64,000 nucleotides of DNA, taken from NCBI RefSeq assembly GCF_022458985.1, contig NC_061774.1:11522616-11586615 (forward strand). Reading direction: 5' to 3'. Below are positions 47,740 through 58,952 of this stretch, one piece after another (positions within the stretch are counted from its first letter, which is position 1; each line of letters starts with the position of its first letter). This stretch comes from Mugil cephalus (Eukaryota > Chordata > Actinopteri > Mugiliformes > Mugilidae). The position numbers and the translations under genes are program-made. Under the pieces are notes generated by a model. It saw nothing but the letters and a program-made list of their open reading frames with translations. It had not been told where the DNA came from and ran no database searches.

Positions 47740-48145
47740 CATAAGGCGCAATGACAATGAGAGGAAGACTAAACAAATAACGACATGTTCAAATGCAGAA
47801 GTGACAACTAGCAACATATCACTGTCTTCACGTTGCACTTCACCCTGGAGGCTCAAGTCTGTGACTAAATACACAGCTCATAAACTCACGTGAGTACACA
47901 GATTATCTTACTTGGCCATTTCTCCTCCTTCAACTCTGTGGACAAATGTTTGTTTACTGTTTAATATCTCCCACACACTGACAGGTGCCACGAAAAAGAG
48001 AAAATCAGTGTTATTCACCTCACCTTTCGGTAGTTATAATGGGATGGCTGATAGGTGTAAACCCCTCTTTTATTTATTTAAAGTCATATTCATTCTTCTA
48101 TATACTTGATGAAGCCTTTCAGGGGGTGTGCACCAGTTTTTCCCA
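47740..48145 (+). pseudogene. Orphan ENDOD1-like promoter (relic 3)
   Basis: Near copy of relic 2: 'gcaatgacaatgagaggaag', 'cacgttgcacttcaccctgg', no TATA-like box and no coding exon. At 48,113-48,165 a longer exon-2 scrap (ccagtttttcccacagtg) and 'gaaaacagaccggtggatga' remain, as in relic 1. Confidence 0.55.
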
Positions 48146-48189
48146 CAGTGAAAACAGACCGGTGGATGATGTAGTTAGTATGAAATGAC

Positions 48190-48325
48190 AAAACAGTCTC
48201 AAACCTCCAGACCCCACTGGAGTATGTTCAAGGATCTGTCCTCTGCTCATCCATCCCACCCTGCTCACAACATGTTCCCACTTCTCCCCACTGGTGGGCG
48301 CTAAAGACCACTTTATGACAGAGCC
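48190..48325 (+). mobile_element. LINE 3'-end scrap
   Basis: 'ctccccactggtgggcgcta' (LLPTGGR) and its left flank match the copies at 21,190 and 29,320. The last part is cut where 'tgacagagccgtatatt' begins. Confidence 0.5.
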
Positions 48326-48389
48326 GTATATTTCACAGTTTGGCCAACTAGGGAATAGACCGTCCCGCTATGCTGATTGGTCAATACTT

Positions 48390-49527
48390 TGATTGTAGTT
48401 TTGTCATAGACAATGTACTGAGATAAGCAAAGATTTAGATTATTGTATGTATTCCAAGAACAAGTAGAGCAAATAAGTTTTGATGTTGGTCTATGAAGAA
48501 GTAGCACTCCATTTAGTTGGATCAATTAATGTGTGTATTTATACCAAGGTCTCCTCAAAACTGTAAATGAAAACTTTACAGTTAGGCTCATATGTGTTTG
48601 AAGACGGACACAATTTTTCTTATTTCTAACGGTTTACCTAAAACTATTCTATGTGTGGTCAATCAGCCAATGTAGTTGTGGAAAACCATTTTCTGGATAG
48701 ATGAAACCAAGATCAACCTGTACCAGAATGATAGGAATAAAAATGCATGTGGTCCTAGAATGACATCATCTTTTTTCTCCTGGAATAGCTCATTTTCTGA
48801 AACGTACCTTGCATTTGCTAAACACAGTGGAGGCAGAGTGTATGCATGGCTTCCAGTGGTGCTGGAATATCACTAGTATCGGTACTGTAGCTAAAAACAG
48901 ATGCAGCCTTTTACTCCATATATAACAATTGTCCAAACATTTCCTCCAATGTGGATGTGGATACCCTCAGAGGCTCACATGATACCATAGAAATTCTATA
49001 TAACCAATGAGATTAAAAATAAAAAAAATACAGTAGGTGTACACGAAGAAAAATCTTCAAATATATCCAACAAATCTAAATTTCTTCAAATATTTAAACA
49101 CAAATACATTTTGTACAGAGACTAATTCATCTTTAATGAGGTCATTTTACCACTGTATACATTCAGTTGCTATTTGGACCCAAATGAAAGTTTAAAAACC
49201 GTTTAACTTCAGAAAAGTAAATATAATATTATCCTCCTGAGAACCAAGGTAAAAAAGTGTCTTACAATTTCTGTATTTTTGTGATTTCCTATCTATTTGT
49301 GCCCAAAAAAAACACCTTACAATTTTAATATTTTTAAATTTATTTATTTATTTATTTTTTAATTTCACAGCATGTCCACTGTAGAGGATAACAGGACGAT
49401 ATCCGTGTGAAAATAGAAAAGAATTTAGAAAATGAGTAAAAAGGAGCTGATTATATCTTTAGAGTGATATTCACCCAAAAACAATAAAATTCTGTATCAC
49501 TCTTATGTTACTTGTTGCTTACAAGGA
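48390..49527 (+). repeat. Duplicated segment Z, copy 2 (partner 33,490-34,617)
   Basis: Same order of landmarks as copy 1, including the Tc1 transposase scrap 'FWIDETKINLYQNDRNKNAC' (48,688-48,747). It ends at the same 'acttgttgcttacaaggaca' point, after which a piggyBac fragment and not a LINE follows. Confidence 0.75.
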
Positions 49528-50765
49528 CACTGGTCACTGCCAGCTCAGGCCTCGTCTGGACCCTCGTCACTAAAGCCCCTCTCCCTTCTTTTCTCAGCTG
49601 CTTATCTTCTGGCAGCTGGCATTGCTTTGGAACCCTGTTCTTCATGATGGTTCCAGTTGCTGGAAGACCCTTTGAGAGCAAAGCCTCCACGAGGTCGATC
49701 GTTGTGAAATATCGATCAAAGAACACATAAGTTCCTGTAGGAACTGACGCGACCATTCGCAAGACTGCTGCAGCTCCAACTCCCAGCCTTTGGCCCCTGA
49801 ATGTGTTCTTGCCCTGATACACCTTGAAATCCAGGACCAGGCCATTTGGGGAGGCAAGCACAAAAACCTTTAGGCCAGTAGGGTTTGGCTTTCCTGGCAC
49901 ATACTGTCTGACTGGGCAGCGGCCTATGAAAGAGATGATTTGCTAATCAGTGCACACCTTGGAAGGCTGAGACAACCTTGCCTCACATGGTCAAGCAAAG
50001 GTCTGACTCTCCAAAGAATGTCTGATTTCTTTGCCTCTTCAGTTACATCCAGGTCATTGACAATCTGTCACACACGCGGTGTGGTCATGTCTTATTTTGG
50101 TATGTTTTGTCTCGTGATTTCCTGTTTTATTTTGGAAAGTAACTCTCCTCTCGTTTCAGGTCACTTGCCCTTCCTCATGTGTCACCAGTCTGATTGTCTT
50201 CCCTGATTCCTGATTGTGTTTAAATAGTCTGCGTCTCCCTTGTCTTTTGCCAGTGTGTTCGTCATTTTTGTCGTTTCCACCCGTGCCTTCGTTCCATGCC
50301 ACAGTCTCTCATGCCGGTCTGCCTTGAGTTTCCTCGTAAGAGTGATTTTTTGTTGTAACTTTCTAGCATAGTTCTAGTGATTAGGTTCTGTTTAGGTTTT
50401 TGCTGTTTTTGTTTCCTCCCTCTGGAGCGTTTTGTGTTTTAGTCCTTCTTGTTTTTTTCTCCCGTTTAGAGCGCCTTTTGTTTGGTTACCTTTTAGCTGT
50501 GAGTTTCTTTGTTTTCCTCCTTAGGAGTGATTTTACTTTAGTAAGGTTTCTTAGCCATCAGGAGCTGGTTTCATAGCCCTTTTATTTTCACTCTGTTCGA
50601 GTTCCGCTTCCCATTTATTCTGTATAAATAAGTCTCCTTTGCCGCCTACCCTCTGCGTTTGAGTCCTGCCTTGAACCCGGGCCTGACACAATCTTGAGTG
50701 AGCTCCTCAGCTTGTAGAACCTATCCCTTGTCATTTTCCTGTTAATAATTGGCATAAAAAATGTG
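49528..50765 (-). mobile_element. piggyBac-type DNA transposon fragment
   Basis: Leftward reading, in order: 'KMTRDRFYKLRSSLKIV' (50,690-50,750), '[14 protein letters not shown]' (from 50,060 down), '[19 protein letters not shown]', and '[18 protein letters not shown]' with a conserved catalytic-type Asp. The last 390 nt are an open frame of 130 codons. This is the core of a DDE_Tnp_1_7 transposase; the N-terminus, the C-terminus and both inverted repeats are missing. An LTR sits inside it. Confidence 0.85.
50066..50688. mobile_element. Solo LTR of an LTR retrotransposon (Ty3/gypsy-like), fossil
   Basis: A 623-bp unit beginning TGTCA and ending TGACA. It is flanked by the exact 5-bp target duplication CAATC (50,061-50,065 and 50,689-50,693) and inserted inside the piggyBac fragment, whose coding wording continues on the other side. 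No internal region is present. The family assignment rests on the TG...CA ends, the 5-bp duplication and the general wording. The perfect duplication suggests a fairly recent insertion. Confidence 0.8.
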
Positions 50766-51092
50766 TTCACTGCTTATCCATCACCCTCTGGTTTGGACTG
50801 ATGACCAAACAGGCAGGAAACTCCACTACTGATCCATCCCACTCTGGTCACAACCTGTTCCCACTTCTCCCCACTGGTGGGCGCTACAGACCACTGTGTG
50901 GAAAAAACAGCCACACAACAGTTTCTTCTCTCAGGCCACATTTTATGAACAGTTATAATGAATAAGAGTTTTACGAAATACAGAGATATGTCTGAATTAA
51001 TTAATTGTTCACTGTCAGTGTATTGCTTGAACACAATGTCTGCTAGAGCATATGAAGACAAAATTCCATACTGAATGCAGGCCTCCACTTCA
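50766..51092 (+). mobile_element. LINE 3'-end fragment (CR1/Rex1-like), second copy
   Basis: Nearly the same as 21,275-21,600: 'cctctggtttggactgatga', 'ctccccactggtgggcgcta', then the tail. Marks the left edge of the long X1/X4 duplication. Confidence 0.65.
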
Positions 51093-51248
51093 CTTATATT
51101 TATCTCATTTCATCTTCTACTACCACTCATCTGGGGGGGGGTACTTACATTTATTTTAAGCTTATTTAATTTCTGTCATTATTAGAGTGTTTGTGGACTG
51201 GAGCTTGTTCCAGCTGACATTGATTAAGAGGCAGGGTGCATAGACCAA
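51093..51248 (+). repeat. TCTCA-tailed interspersed repeat fragment
   Basis: Truncated copy of the unit at 21,610 that lacks the 'cactagggtc' centre. Confidence 0.55.
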
Positions 51249-51264
51249 AGAAAGGCAGCTACTC

Positions 51265-52140
51265 ATCGGTGAATTTGAATCCACAACCCCTCTTTCTGCA
51301 AACCACTGAACTGTTTCTTCCCCCAAAATGTCACCAATTTATGGCAAGACCACAACATATGAGTGTGACTGGCGGGGGACGGTCCACACCTACTGCAGGC
51401 ATCACTAACAGAAGAATAGATTCTGGTTTAGCATTTCTATGTTGATTTTTATGAAGAACTTTGCATTGAATTAAACAATGTCATGCACATACATAGATGA
51501 GGAGTGAACTAAGTTTAAGGCAGTATCCCATTGCTCATCCTCCCGCGCACTCCTTGGCAACACAAAGAGTAATACAATATTTAGATGCATTTCTTTTGAC
51601 TGGGGTTTACTGATAATAGGATATCTATCAAAGTTTCGGGAGGTTGATTCGGGAAGTAAGGGAAGAGTTTTTTTTTTTTTTTTTTTTTAACAAAATGTCT
51701 AACTTGGAAAACCTGAAGAGGTGAGAGTAAAGTAGTGGAAACAATTGGATTTGTGTGAGAAACTAGAGAGGAAAGGGGAGACCATGAACATAAAATGGGC
51801 AGTAGGGAAGGTGAACCTATTTTTTCTAGGTGCACCCACTCTCATCACAACACCTGTATGGAAGTTTTTGCATATTAGCTCGTGAAGTGAATGAAATTAG
51901 GGAGCACCAAGCCTCCACCGCTCTTAAGAGACAGTAGAATCAATTTACGAATTCTTGCCAGTTTATTGCCAAACAACAATTTGGATATCATTTTATCTAT
52001 TTATCAAAAAAATATTTTATAATGAGTACAGGAATGTGTTGAAACATTTGGAGGAATTTAGGGAGGATGGCCTTTTTAATTAGACATATTCGATCCACCA
52101 GAGACAGTGCACAGTGGCTCTTAAATTTAGACCCAGAGTG
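51265..52140 (-). mobile_element. L1-clade LINE fragment, second copy
   Basis: Same wording as 21,860-22,640 (THMLWSC..., SHTNPIVSTTLL) with a longer poly-T run at about 51,668-51,688. Part of the X1/X4 duplication. Confidence 0.65.
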
Positions 52141-52466
52141 CACAGCAAAAATTGTTGAGTGTTGAAATTTCAGGGTTAAACATGTTAGAGTTGATTTCCA
52201 TTCTCACAGTGTCATTTTAACACATTCTGATTCAAAAAGTGTTCAGTGTTTGAGTTATTTGACAGAGTTAGTCAAGCCTAAGCAAATTAACCCTATAGAG
52301 ATGTAAAGAGGAGGTTAATTACATCTCTACAGATTTAATTTGCTTGGTAACCCGTGGATCAACTAATAGTTTGCTCTGCTGCGCCATTCTTCCACGTGCT
52401 TCTGCTGGTTTCACCACTGATAGACGTTGTGTTGTATGGAGACTGTAGGTGCATAATAATAATAAT

Positions 52467-53580
52467 AATATCGGCTGTTATCATTATCGGTTTTACCGAA
52501 CAGATAATGAAAACAGATAACACAATGATCGGGTTGTGCTACTGCGCGCTCCTGCTGCTGCTTGTGTGGCCCTGAGACATTTACTGGCGGGCGATTGAAG
52601 AGCACCCGGAGCCAAAACAACATTATACAACAAGTAGTTCCGAGCATTTGATTGGTCAATAAGACATTTAGAACGTGCTCTAATCAGCATTACAGCACTA
52701 CTCACGACTCAGCAAGACTCATCACTAAATATATCACTCCGCCATCTCCACATTGTCACGTCCTGAAAATCTATAACATGTAAACAAATGCGAGTAAGTC
52801 CACTGGAAGTCAACTTCAATAAAGTAATACATCTGAATTTACAATTTCAGCTCTCTTTAATAAATATTCTGTTTTGCGAATCTGTTAGACCGCCTTGTTA
52901 GCACAGGTGTAACTCATTTGTGTGCGGCACGTCGGAGATCAAACAGTTCACTGAGAGCAGAGAAAATATTTTTACAGTCTAAAGGTGGACTAATATGGAC
53001 TGAAGAGGAATATTCCGTTAGATAAAAACATGATGTTCATGTTGGAAATTATTCCATCGATCTTTGATCAATACATTTTGACTTTTGGACTTTACAGCTC
53101 TGTGTGGTTACTGGAAATGTTTGGAGCGTCAGCTGTTCCGGTGAGTCCCAGATACGGCGCAGGCTTCAAGGAGGCCAGTCTGTCTATGGAAAAATATATT
53201 TATCAGCAGACATGTTAATCACCACAAGACTAAACTAACGAAGCAGTTTAGTGTTTATATGTGCGCTATTTATTCAGTTTGGGCAACTTCGCGATCTTTA
53301 TAAACTTTGACGGTACTAGAAAGTTTCTCCGTTGCTCGGTCGTTACTAAGGCGCGGGCTACTTGCTGGAGTAGTAAACTGTGGTCCATTACACATAAGCG
53401 TGTGCTGCTGTGACTGATTGTTTTCCAGGTATTAGTCAGGCCCCATGGAAACGGGAAGTACACTAGCCAAAAGCTTTACATTTTGAGAGCAAAATGTCCA
53501 TCAACATGAATATATATTTAATTTTACACTTTATTTTGTTGGTAATTGTTGTATAATCACAATATTACCCTCCAGGGTGT
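52467..53580. mobile_element. Non-autonomous hAT-like element, central part (in X4)
   Basis: Overlaps both the X1 left part and the X2 right part, so the full element would be roughly 1.5-1.9 kb. The left end is replaced by a (TAA)n run (52,453-52,470). No transposase was recognised. Confidence 0.55.
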
Positions 53581-54406
53581 GCTTAAAAGCTTCGTCTTTG
53601 TAACTCTGTCAAACCTAGTTTTAGCTGGAGCTAAAAACGAGCTAATATGAATTTCACAGTCTTTCACCGGTGTGGTGTAGTGTTTGACACACCAATGGCA
53701 TGTTTGACACTGAAAAGGAGCATTTTCTTTCTAGTTTTCATTGAAACTAGTTGTGGAATACATTTTGAAGTATTTGCAGTTAATTTCATTCTTCTGACTC
53801 TTTGTCCACAGCCTTTGACTAAGAGGTGGCCTCCCTGTTGTTACTGTACTTTCTCCTTCCGCCACCACCAGGAAGATGAAGCATCCAAAAATCAGCACCT
53901 CTGATGCAATTGAGAGACTTGTGGTCTTTCATAATTTAATATTTAGAATTTTTATGATAATTTGTCATGTCACTGTCTTAGCCTCATGTGTAAATGTGGG
54001 TAAAAGGTGGATGAAACAAATTACAGTGGAATTTAGGATGTTTGAATAGTCACTTCTGTAACACTGTTTTCTCTGACTTGCTCCTGTGTCTAATGCTCAG
54101 TGTCTTTGTGTTAACCCCAGTCTTGCTGCAGTTTGGAAGAGCATCTTCAGAATCAGCAGAGCCAGCAGCCGTACCTAGTAGTGTTAGTAGTGTTGTAGTA
54201 GTGTTAATTTAACCCAGATTGGTGAGTTAAAGAAGGAACACTGACATAGTGTTGAATAATTAACTCTCAAATTTAACTCTGTAGAGTGTGGAGCTATATA
54301 AACCCTGAAAAACTGTTAAAATATCAGTTTTACAAAATAAAGTTTTGTCTCAATTAATTATCGTTCACTGTCGGTGTAATCTGTCTGCCTGTCTCTCTGT
54401 CTGTCT

Positions 54407-54985
54407 GACAGTCCAGCACATAATAGCAGGGTGTAAGATGCTAGCTGGGTCAGTGTACATGGAGAGGCACAACTAAGTGGCTGGGATAGTGTCCAGGAAC
54501 ATCTGTACCCAGTATGGAATAGAAGTACCCAGGTCCCAATGGGCCACAACATAGAAGGTGGTTGAGGACAACAGGGCCAAGGTTCTGTGGGACTTCAGCT
54601 TCCAGACAGGAAGCTAACTGGTCGGGGCTAACCAACTGGACATAGTGGTGGTGGGCAAAGAGCAGAAGAAGGTGGTGGTGATAGATGTGGTGATACCAGC
54701 TGACACCAACATCAGAAATAAGGAACACAAAAAGATGAGAAGTACAAAGGGTTGGAAGAGCAGCTGGAACGAATGTGGAAGGTTAACTCTTGTGTGGTAA
54801 TAGGAGCACTTGGGTCAGTGACCCCCAAACTGGGAGACTGGCTCCAACAGATCCCAGGAGCAGCACCTGAAGCCTCAGTCCAGCAAAGTGCCGTCCTAGG
54901 AACAGCTAAGATACTGTGCAGGACCCTCAGACTCCCAGGCCTCTGGTAGAGGACCCAGGCTTGAGGATGACACAGATACCACCCT
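54407..54985 (+). mobile_element. RLE-type LINE 3' end, in X4
   Basis: Same tail as in X1-X3, with a 12-base extra 'gaagctaactgg' near 54,610 and a different frame break in the middle. Confidence 0.75.
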
Positions 54986-55844
54986 ACGAGAGTGAGAGAG
55001 ACGTTTATACTTTTATTTATTTGTATATGTGTCACCTAAATAACACAAGGTTTTTAATTTTAAGGATGCAACATATATCACGTACCGTTTTGCATATACT
55101 CACATAAAACAAACAGCAGCTTAACTTCGGCAGAGTCCTTTCACTCGTATCTGGATTCAGCAACAATGAATTCACATCTTTTATTCTGTAGTGGTGCTCA
55201 TGGTGATGTGTAGAGATTGCTATGTCTTTAGAGATTTAAACAAAAAGAGATATACACGTACATGAAAACTGCACTGACGGTGAAAACTGTCAGGGAAACC
55301 ATGTAAAAGTTTGTGTTTGCATTTTAGGACGGCAACGTGAGGCTGTAAACAATGATGATTTCTTAGAATTAAAAAGGAAATTGTGGCCAATGTGTCACTG
55401 ACAATGTGACGGTTTAACAACTTGCAAGGACAAGTTGCAACACTTGACTTGTGAAAAACTATAAATACTTAGCTCTGATGTTCCATCAAGATTACATTTG
55501 ATTTAAAGCAACTTGAACTCAAGTTGTGTTCTCTAAACCATTCCTAAACCATTTTCCTTCATGACAGGACGTATTATCCTGCTGAAAGAGGCCACTGTCA
55601 TCAGGGACATTTCCACATCTTGGCTCCATGTGCTTCTAACATGTATTATATTGTAACCATAGGTCCCATTCCTCCACATAAGTATAATATGTATACGTAT
55701 ACAGTAGTTATATTAAATGAATAGTTATTGGTTCATGTTTTGGTGGGTTATATAAACATTTACATTTTTATTTATGCAGTGTAGTTACAGTTAACGCAGA
55801 GGCCATAATGCCTGTGTAAGAAAAAGAACTTTATCAGTATAGGA

Positions 55845-56462
55845 GGAGGGGGGGGGGGGCAGAGCAGGTAGAGAGTTTAGTTTCCTGACAGCCTGGTGGA
55901 TGAAGCTTTCCCTTAGTCTGCTGGTCCTGGACTGCAGACACCACAGTCTCCTCCCTGATGGCAGCAGACTCAGGCAGGAAGCTGTGTCACGGGTGGGTGG
56001 CATCACACGTAATGCAGGGGGCATTGCCCGAGAGGCACCAATTATCCTTTCAGCTGCTCTTACTGTACGCTGGAGGGTCTTCGGGCAGGATGCGGTGCAG
56101 GCTCCGTACCAAACAGTGATGCAGCTAGTCAGGATACTCTTGATGATGCCTCTGTAGAAGGTGCACATCATGGGAGCTGGGGCTCTGACTTTCCTCAGAT
56201 TGCAGAGGAAGTAGAGGCGATGTTGAGCCTTCTTTGCCAGTGATGCTGTGTTGGTATTCCAGGAGAGGTCCTCTGTGACGTGCACACCCAGGAACTTGGT
56301 GCTGCTCACCCTCTCCACAGCAGCACCGTTGATGGACAGAGGAGCATGCTGGGTGTGCACTCTCCTGAAGTCCACAACAATCTCTTAGTGGTGGTGGCTT
56401 TGTCCATGCACTTGGTGATGTAGGCAGTTACTGTCTCTGTATACTCCCGGAGATCAGTAGGT
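55845..56462 (-). mobile_element. Rex1/CR1/L2-group LINE with internal deletion, 3' end
   Basis: Leftward, 56,462-56,385 reads 'EYTETVTAYITKCMDKATTT' (endonuclease-RT linker; compare TDCVSECIGFCIDNTIPTK at 34,930). It then jumps straight to 'VDFRRVHTQHAPLSINGAAV' and runs open to 'SILTSCITVWYGACTASCPK' and 'LLPSGRRLW', the RT thumb and C-terminus. The RT catalytic part has been deleted. The long open 3' part (195 codons) indicates low age. Confidence 0.8.
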
Positions 56463-56699
56463 GCGTTCACATGCACGTGAAAAAAAACTGATGCATTACA
56501 TATTAATCTGACTTGATATGAAGTGTGCGTATTGTTAATTGTCTTACTTCAATCCTTTCTTTTAATTGCCAAATCATCATGTGATAAAACTTCAACTTAG
56601 TGTTTTTGCTTTTTCCAGTTTTGGCACCAAAAAATACAGCAAGATGACATTTACATGATAGAAAGCAACAATGTTGGCCTTAAACTTCCCTCTGTTTTG
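56463..56699. other. Short intergenic gap
   Basis: AT-rich, nothing recognised. Confidence 0.4.
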
Positions 56700-57078
56700 C
56701 CTCTAGTTAACAACGTAACCTCACAGTCACGTAGGCAGTGAAGGGGTCTATATGTCAGCACAACAACAGTACCACCACTTCCACACTGATGCAGAAGCAA
56801 AGCACATCTCCATACGTCTCCATAGGGCCATACAGAATAAACTGTGATGTACCCTTCTTTTATTCTTTGGACCACATTTGATAGGTATTGATAACTGCAG
56901 ACTAGGAACACCACACAAGAGCTCCAGATTTGGAGATGCTCTGAACCAGACTCGACAAATTGGCCCTTGTCAAAGTTGCTCATATCTTTTAACCTGCCCA
57001 TTTCTGCTGCCTTTAACAAAATCACTTGCTGCCACTAGATCCCAAACTGATCAAGTACCTGTGGGGTGCACTGAAAAT
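56700..57078. mobile_element. Tc1-like remnant with pieces in opposite directions
   Basis: Leftward from 57,003, 'MGRLKDMSNFDKGQFVESGS' matches the start of a fish Tc1-type transposase, and 'accacatttgataggtattg' is family wording. At 57,038-57,072 a plus-strand scrap 'atcccaaactgatcaagtac' (PNLIEHLWG-like) belongs to the other end of a transposase. The remnant is therefore rearranged. Confidence 0.55.
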
Positions 57079-57370
57079 ATCTCTCTCATATCTCATCTCA
57101 TCTTCTACTACCGCTTATCCTTACTAGGGTCGCAGGGGTTGCTGGAGCCTATCCCAGTTGTCAGGTGGGGTACACCCTGGACAGTTCGCCAGTCTATCAC
57201 AGAGACAAACATTCACACTCAGACTCACACCTTGGGTCAATTTAGGGTCACCAGTTAGCCTATGTCTTTGGAGGTGGGAGGAAACCCACGTAGACACAGG
57301 GAGAACATGCAAACTGCACCAAGAAAGGCCCGAGCTGGAGGTGGGAGGCATCAGTGCCGCTGTGCCGCCC
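57079..57370 (+). repeat. TCTCA-tailed interspersed repeat, longest copy
   Basis: 'tctcatatctcatctcatct' edge, then 'cttactagggtcgcaggggt', 'gtacaccctggacag', 'agacaaacattcacactcag', 'gtctttggaggtgggaggaa' and 'gggagaacatgcaaactgca', the full body of this family. Confidence 0.75.
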
Positions 57371-57479
57371 TGCCTGATCTATGTAAATATTAATGAAATT
57401 TCCAGCAAATCCATATTTTTTCAAATATCCAGACATTGAACACAAATCTGTTTTCTTCAGTGGCGAAGTTGTCGACCTG

Positions 57480-57610
57480 GTGCTATTAGCCAGCTGCAAA
57501 GAGTTGCAGTAGACAAGGCGGGAGGTAACCAGGGAGTGGCTGAGGATGGCGGTGGATTTGAGCGTGAGGACGGAGGCAGTTGATACAGTGAAGGTGGAAG
57601 TAGGGGGTCC
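57480..57610 (-). mobile_element. LINE scrap
   Basis: Leftward 'SHSLVTSRLVYCNSLQLA' resembles the 'VTSRLDYCNSLLAG' motif near the end of several fish LINE reverse transcriptases. Too short to classify. Confidence 0.45.
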
Positions 57611-58510
57611 TGGTGACATGATTAATGTGGTTCTGTAGTGAGAGGGTGGAATCAAGGAGCAAGAAGCAGTCTCAGTCTCAGAAATGCTGAACCGGAAAGC
57701 AGCAGTTCCTCAAATCTTCTGTTCAGTTTAGAAAGTTGAGATGAGATGTAGATACCAGCGGGCAACGGCGGGTTTCCTGGCAGCAACATGAAGTCCTGAA
57801 CACCCTCTACAACAGCAGCAGTAGCATGCATGGCCGCCACTGGTGCAGGCTTGAGGTACACTATGCAGAATACCACAACACTAATAAACTTATTGTTTGT
57901 TCCCATACATAATTTATATTGTCACCAATTAGGTGACAATATAGTGTCATAGTATACTCAATACTCACTCACAACTTGACGTAAAAATATTTTCCGCCAC
58001 ACACAGTCTCCCTCTCTCCCAGTTAGCGAGGATGAGGCTAAAAAAATGCCATTGCTATGATTTACAATAATGGCTGGCTGAAACAGCTCCAAATACGCTA
58101 ACTCTTCAAAGTTGTACAAGGAAACACAAAGGTAAAACCTCCGGTTTTAGTTTCAGTAACAACTGTAACTGTAACAATTTTAAATGGCTTACATCTAGCT
58201 CCTCATGTTGACTAGATGGGAGATTTTACCATTGACTCTGATGGGAAGAGCAGAAGCTGTAAGAATGAATATACTGTCAAGATTGTTGTTTTTGTTTTGG
58301 TCATTGCCTATTGTGATTTTAGGTGCTTTTCTAAAAAAAAAGAAAAGATAAGGCTCAGAAGAGACATCAGACAGGTAACGAGTGGATCAGTAGATCACTG
58401 TACATTTGGTCAGTAGTACGAAAGAAGCTGAAATTGTCCAATTTTGTATTCAGGGCTACTAACATAGCAAAGAACCCAGACTTTATACCATCTACCATCT
58501 ACTCCTTTCC
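57611..58510. other. Intergenic DNA before the gene F unit
   Basis: No gene recognised; short open frames only. Confidence 0.5.
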
Positions 58511-58514
58511 TGGC

Positions 58515-58870
58515 TGAATACACTGTGACCTTTTACATTTACTGTACATTAGACTGATTGATCCCAATAACAATGGCAGAATGGGATACATTGTGTTTTA
58601 TGTTGACTGACATTGTTAGTGTTTGAATTTTATTTTCTTTAATCTGCACAGTAAAATTGTGTGAGTCATGTTGTAAAGCTCACATACGTGCCTTTTTTCT
58701 CTGTGGTATTTAGATATCTAAAGCACAATGACGAGGAGAGAAAGACTGAACACACATTGGCACGTTCAAATGCAGAAGTGAAAATTACATCATTGTATTC
58801 GTGTTAACTTCCCACCCAGAAATCAGCACGTCAGGGGCTCACCGAAGAGTATTTAACTGAGGGTCAAGTC
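58515..58870 (+). promoter_or_regulatory. Upstream block and promoter of ENDOD1-like gene F
   Basis: 58,520-58,760 shares 'gattgatcccaataacaatg' and 'cacagtaaaattgtgtgagt' with the C, D and E upstream blocks. 'caggggctcaccgaagagta' then leads to GTATTTAACT at 58,849-58,858. The CCAAT box is diverged (agaaatcag). Confidence 0.6.
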
Positions 58871-58952
58871 TGTGACTGAATATACAGCCGATGAATTCTC
58901 TTGAGTACACAGATCATCACAGTAGGAGCAACTAACTGCATTGTTGTGCAAG

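Larger units (their letters stand above)
52140..55640. repeat. Duplicated block X, copy X4
   Basis: Most complete copy. It holds most of the hAT-like element (52,467-53,580), 'gtgtagtgtttgacacacca', 'cctttgactaagaggtggcc', the RLE-LINE tail and the Y segment. Confidence 0.85.
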
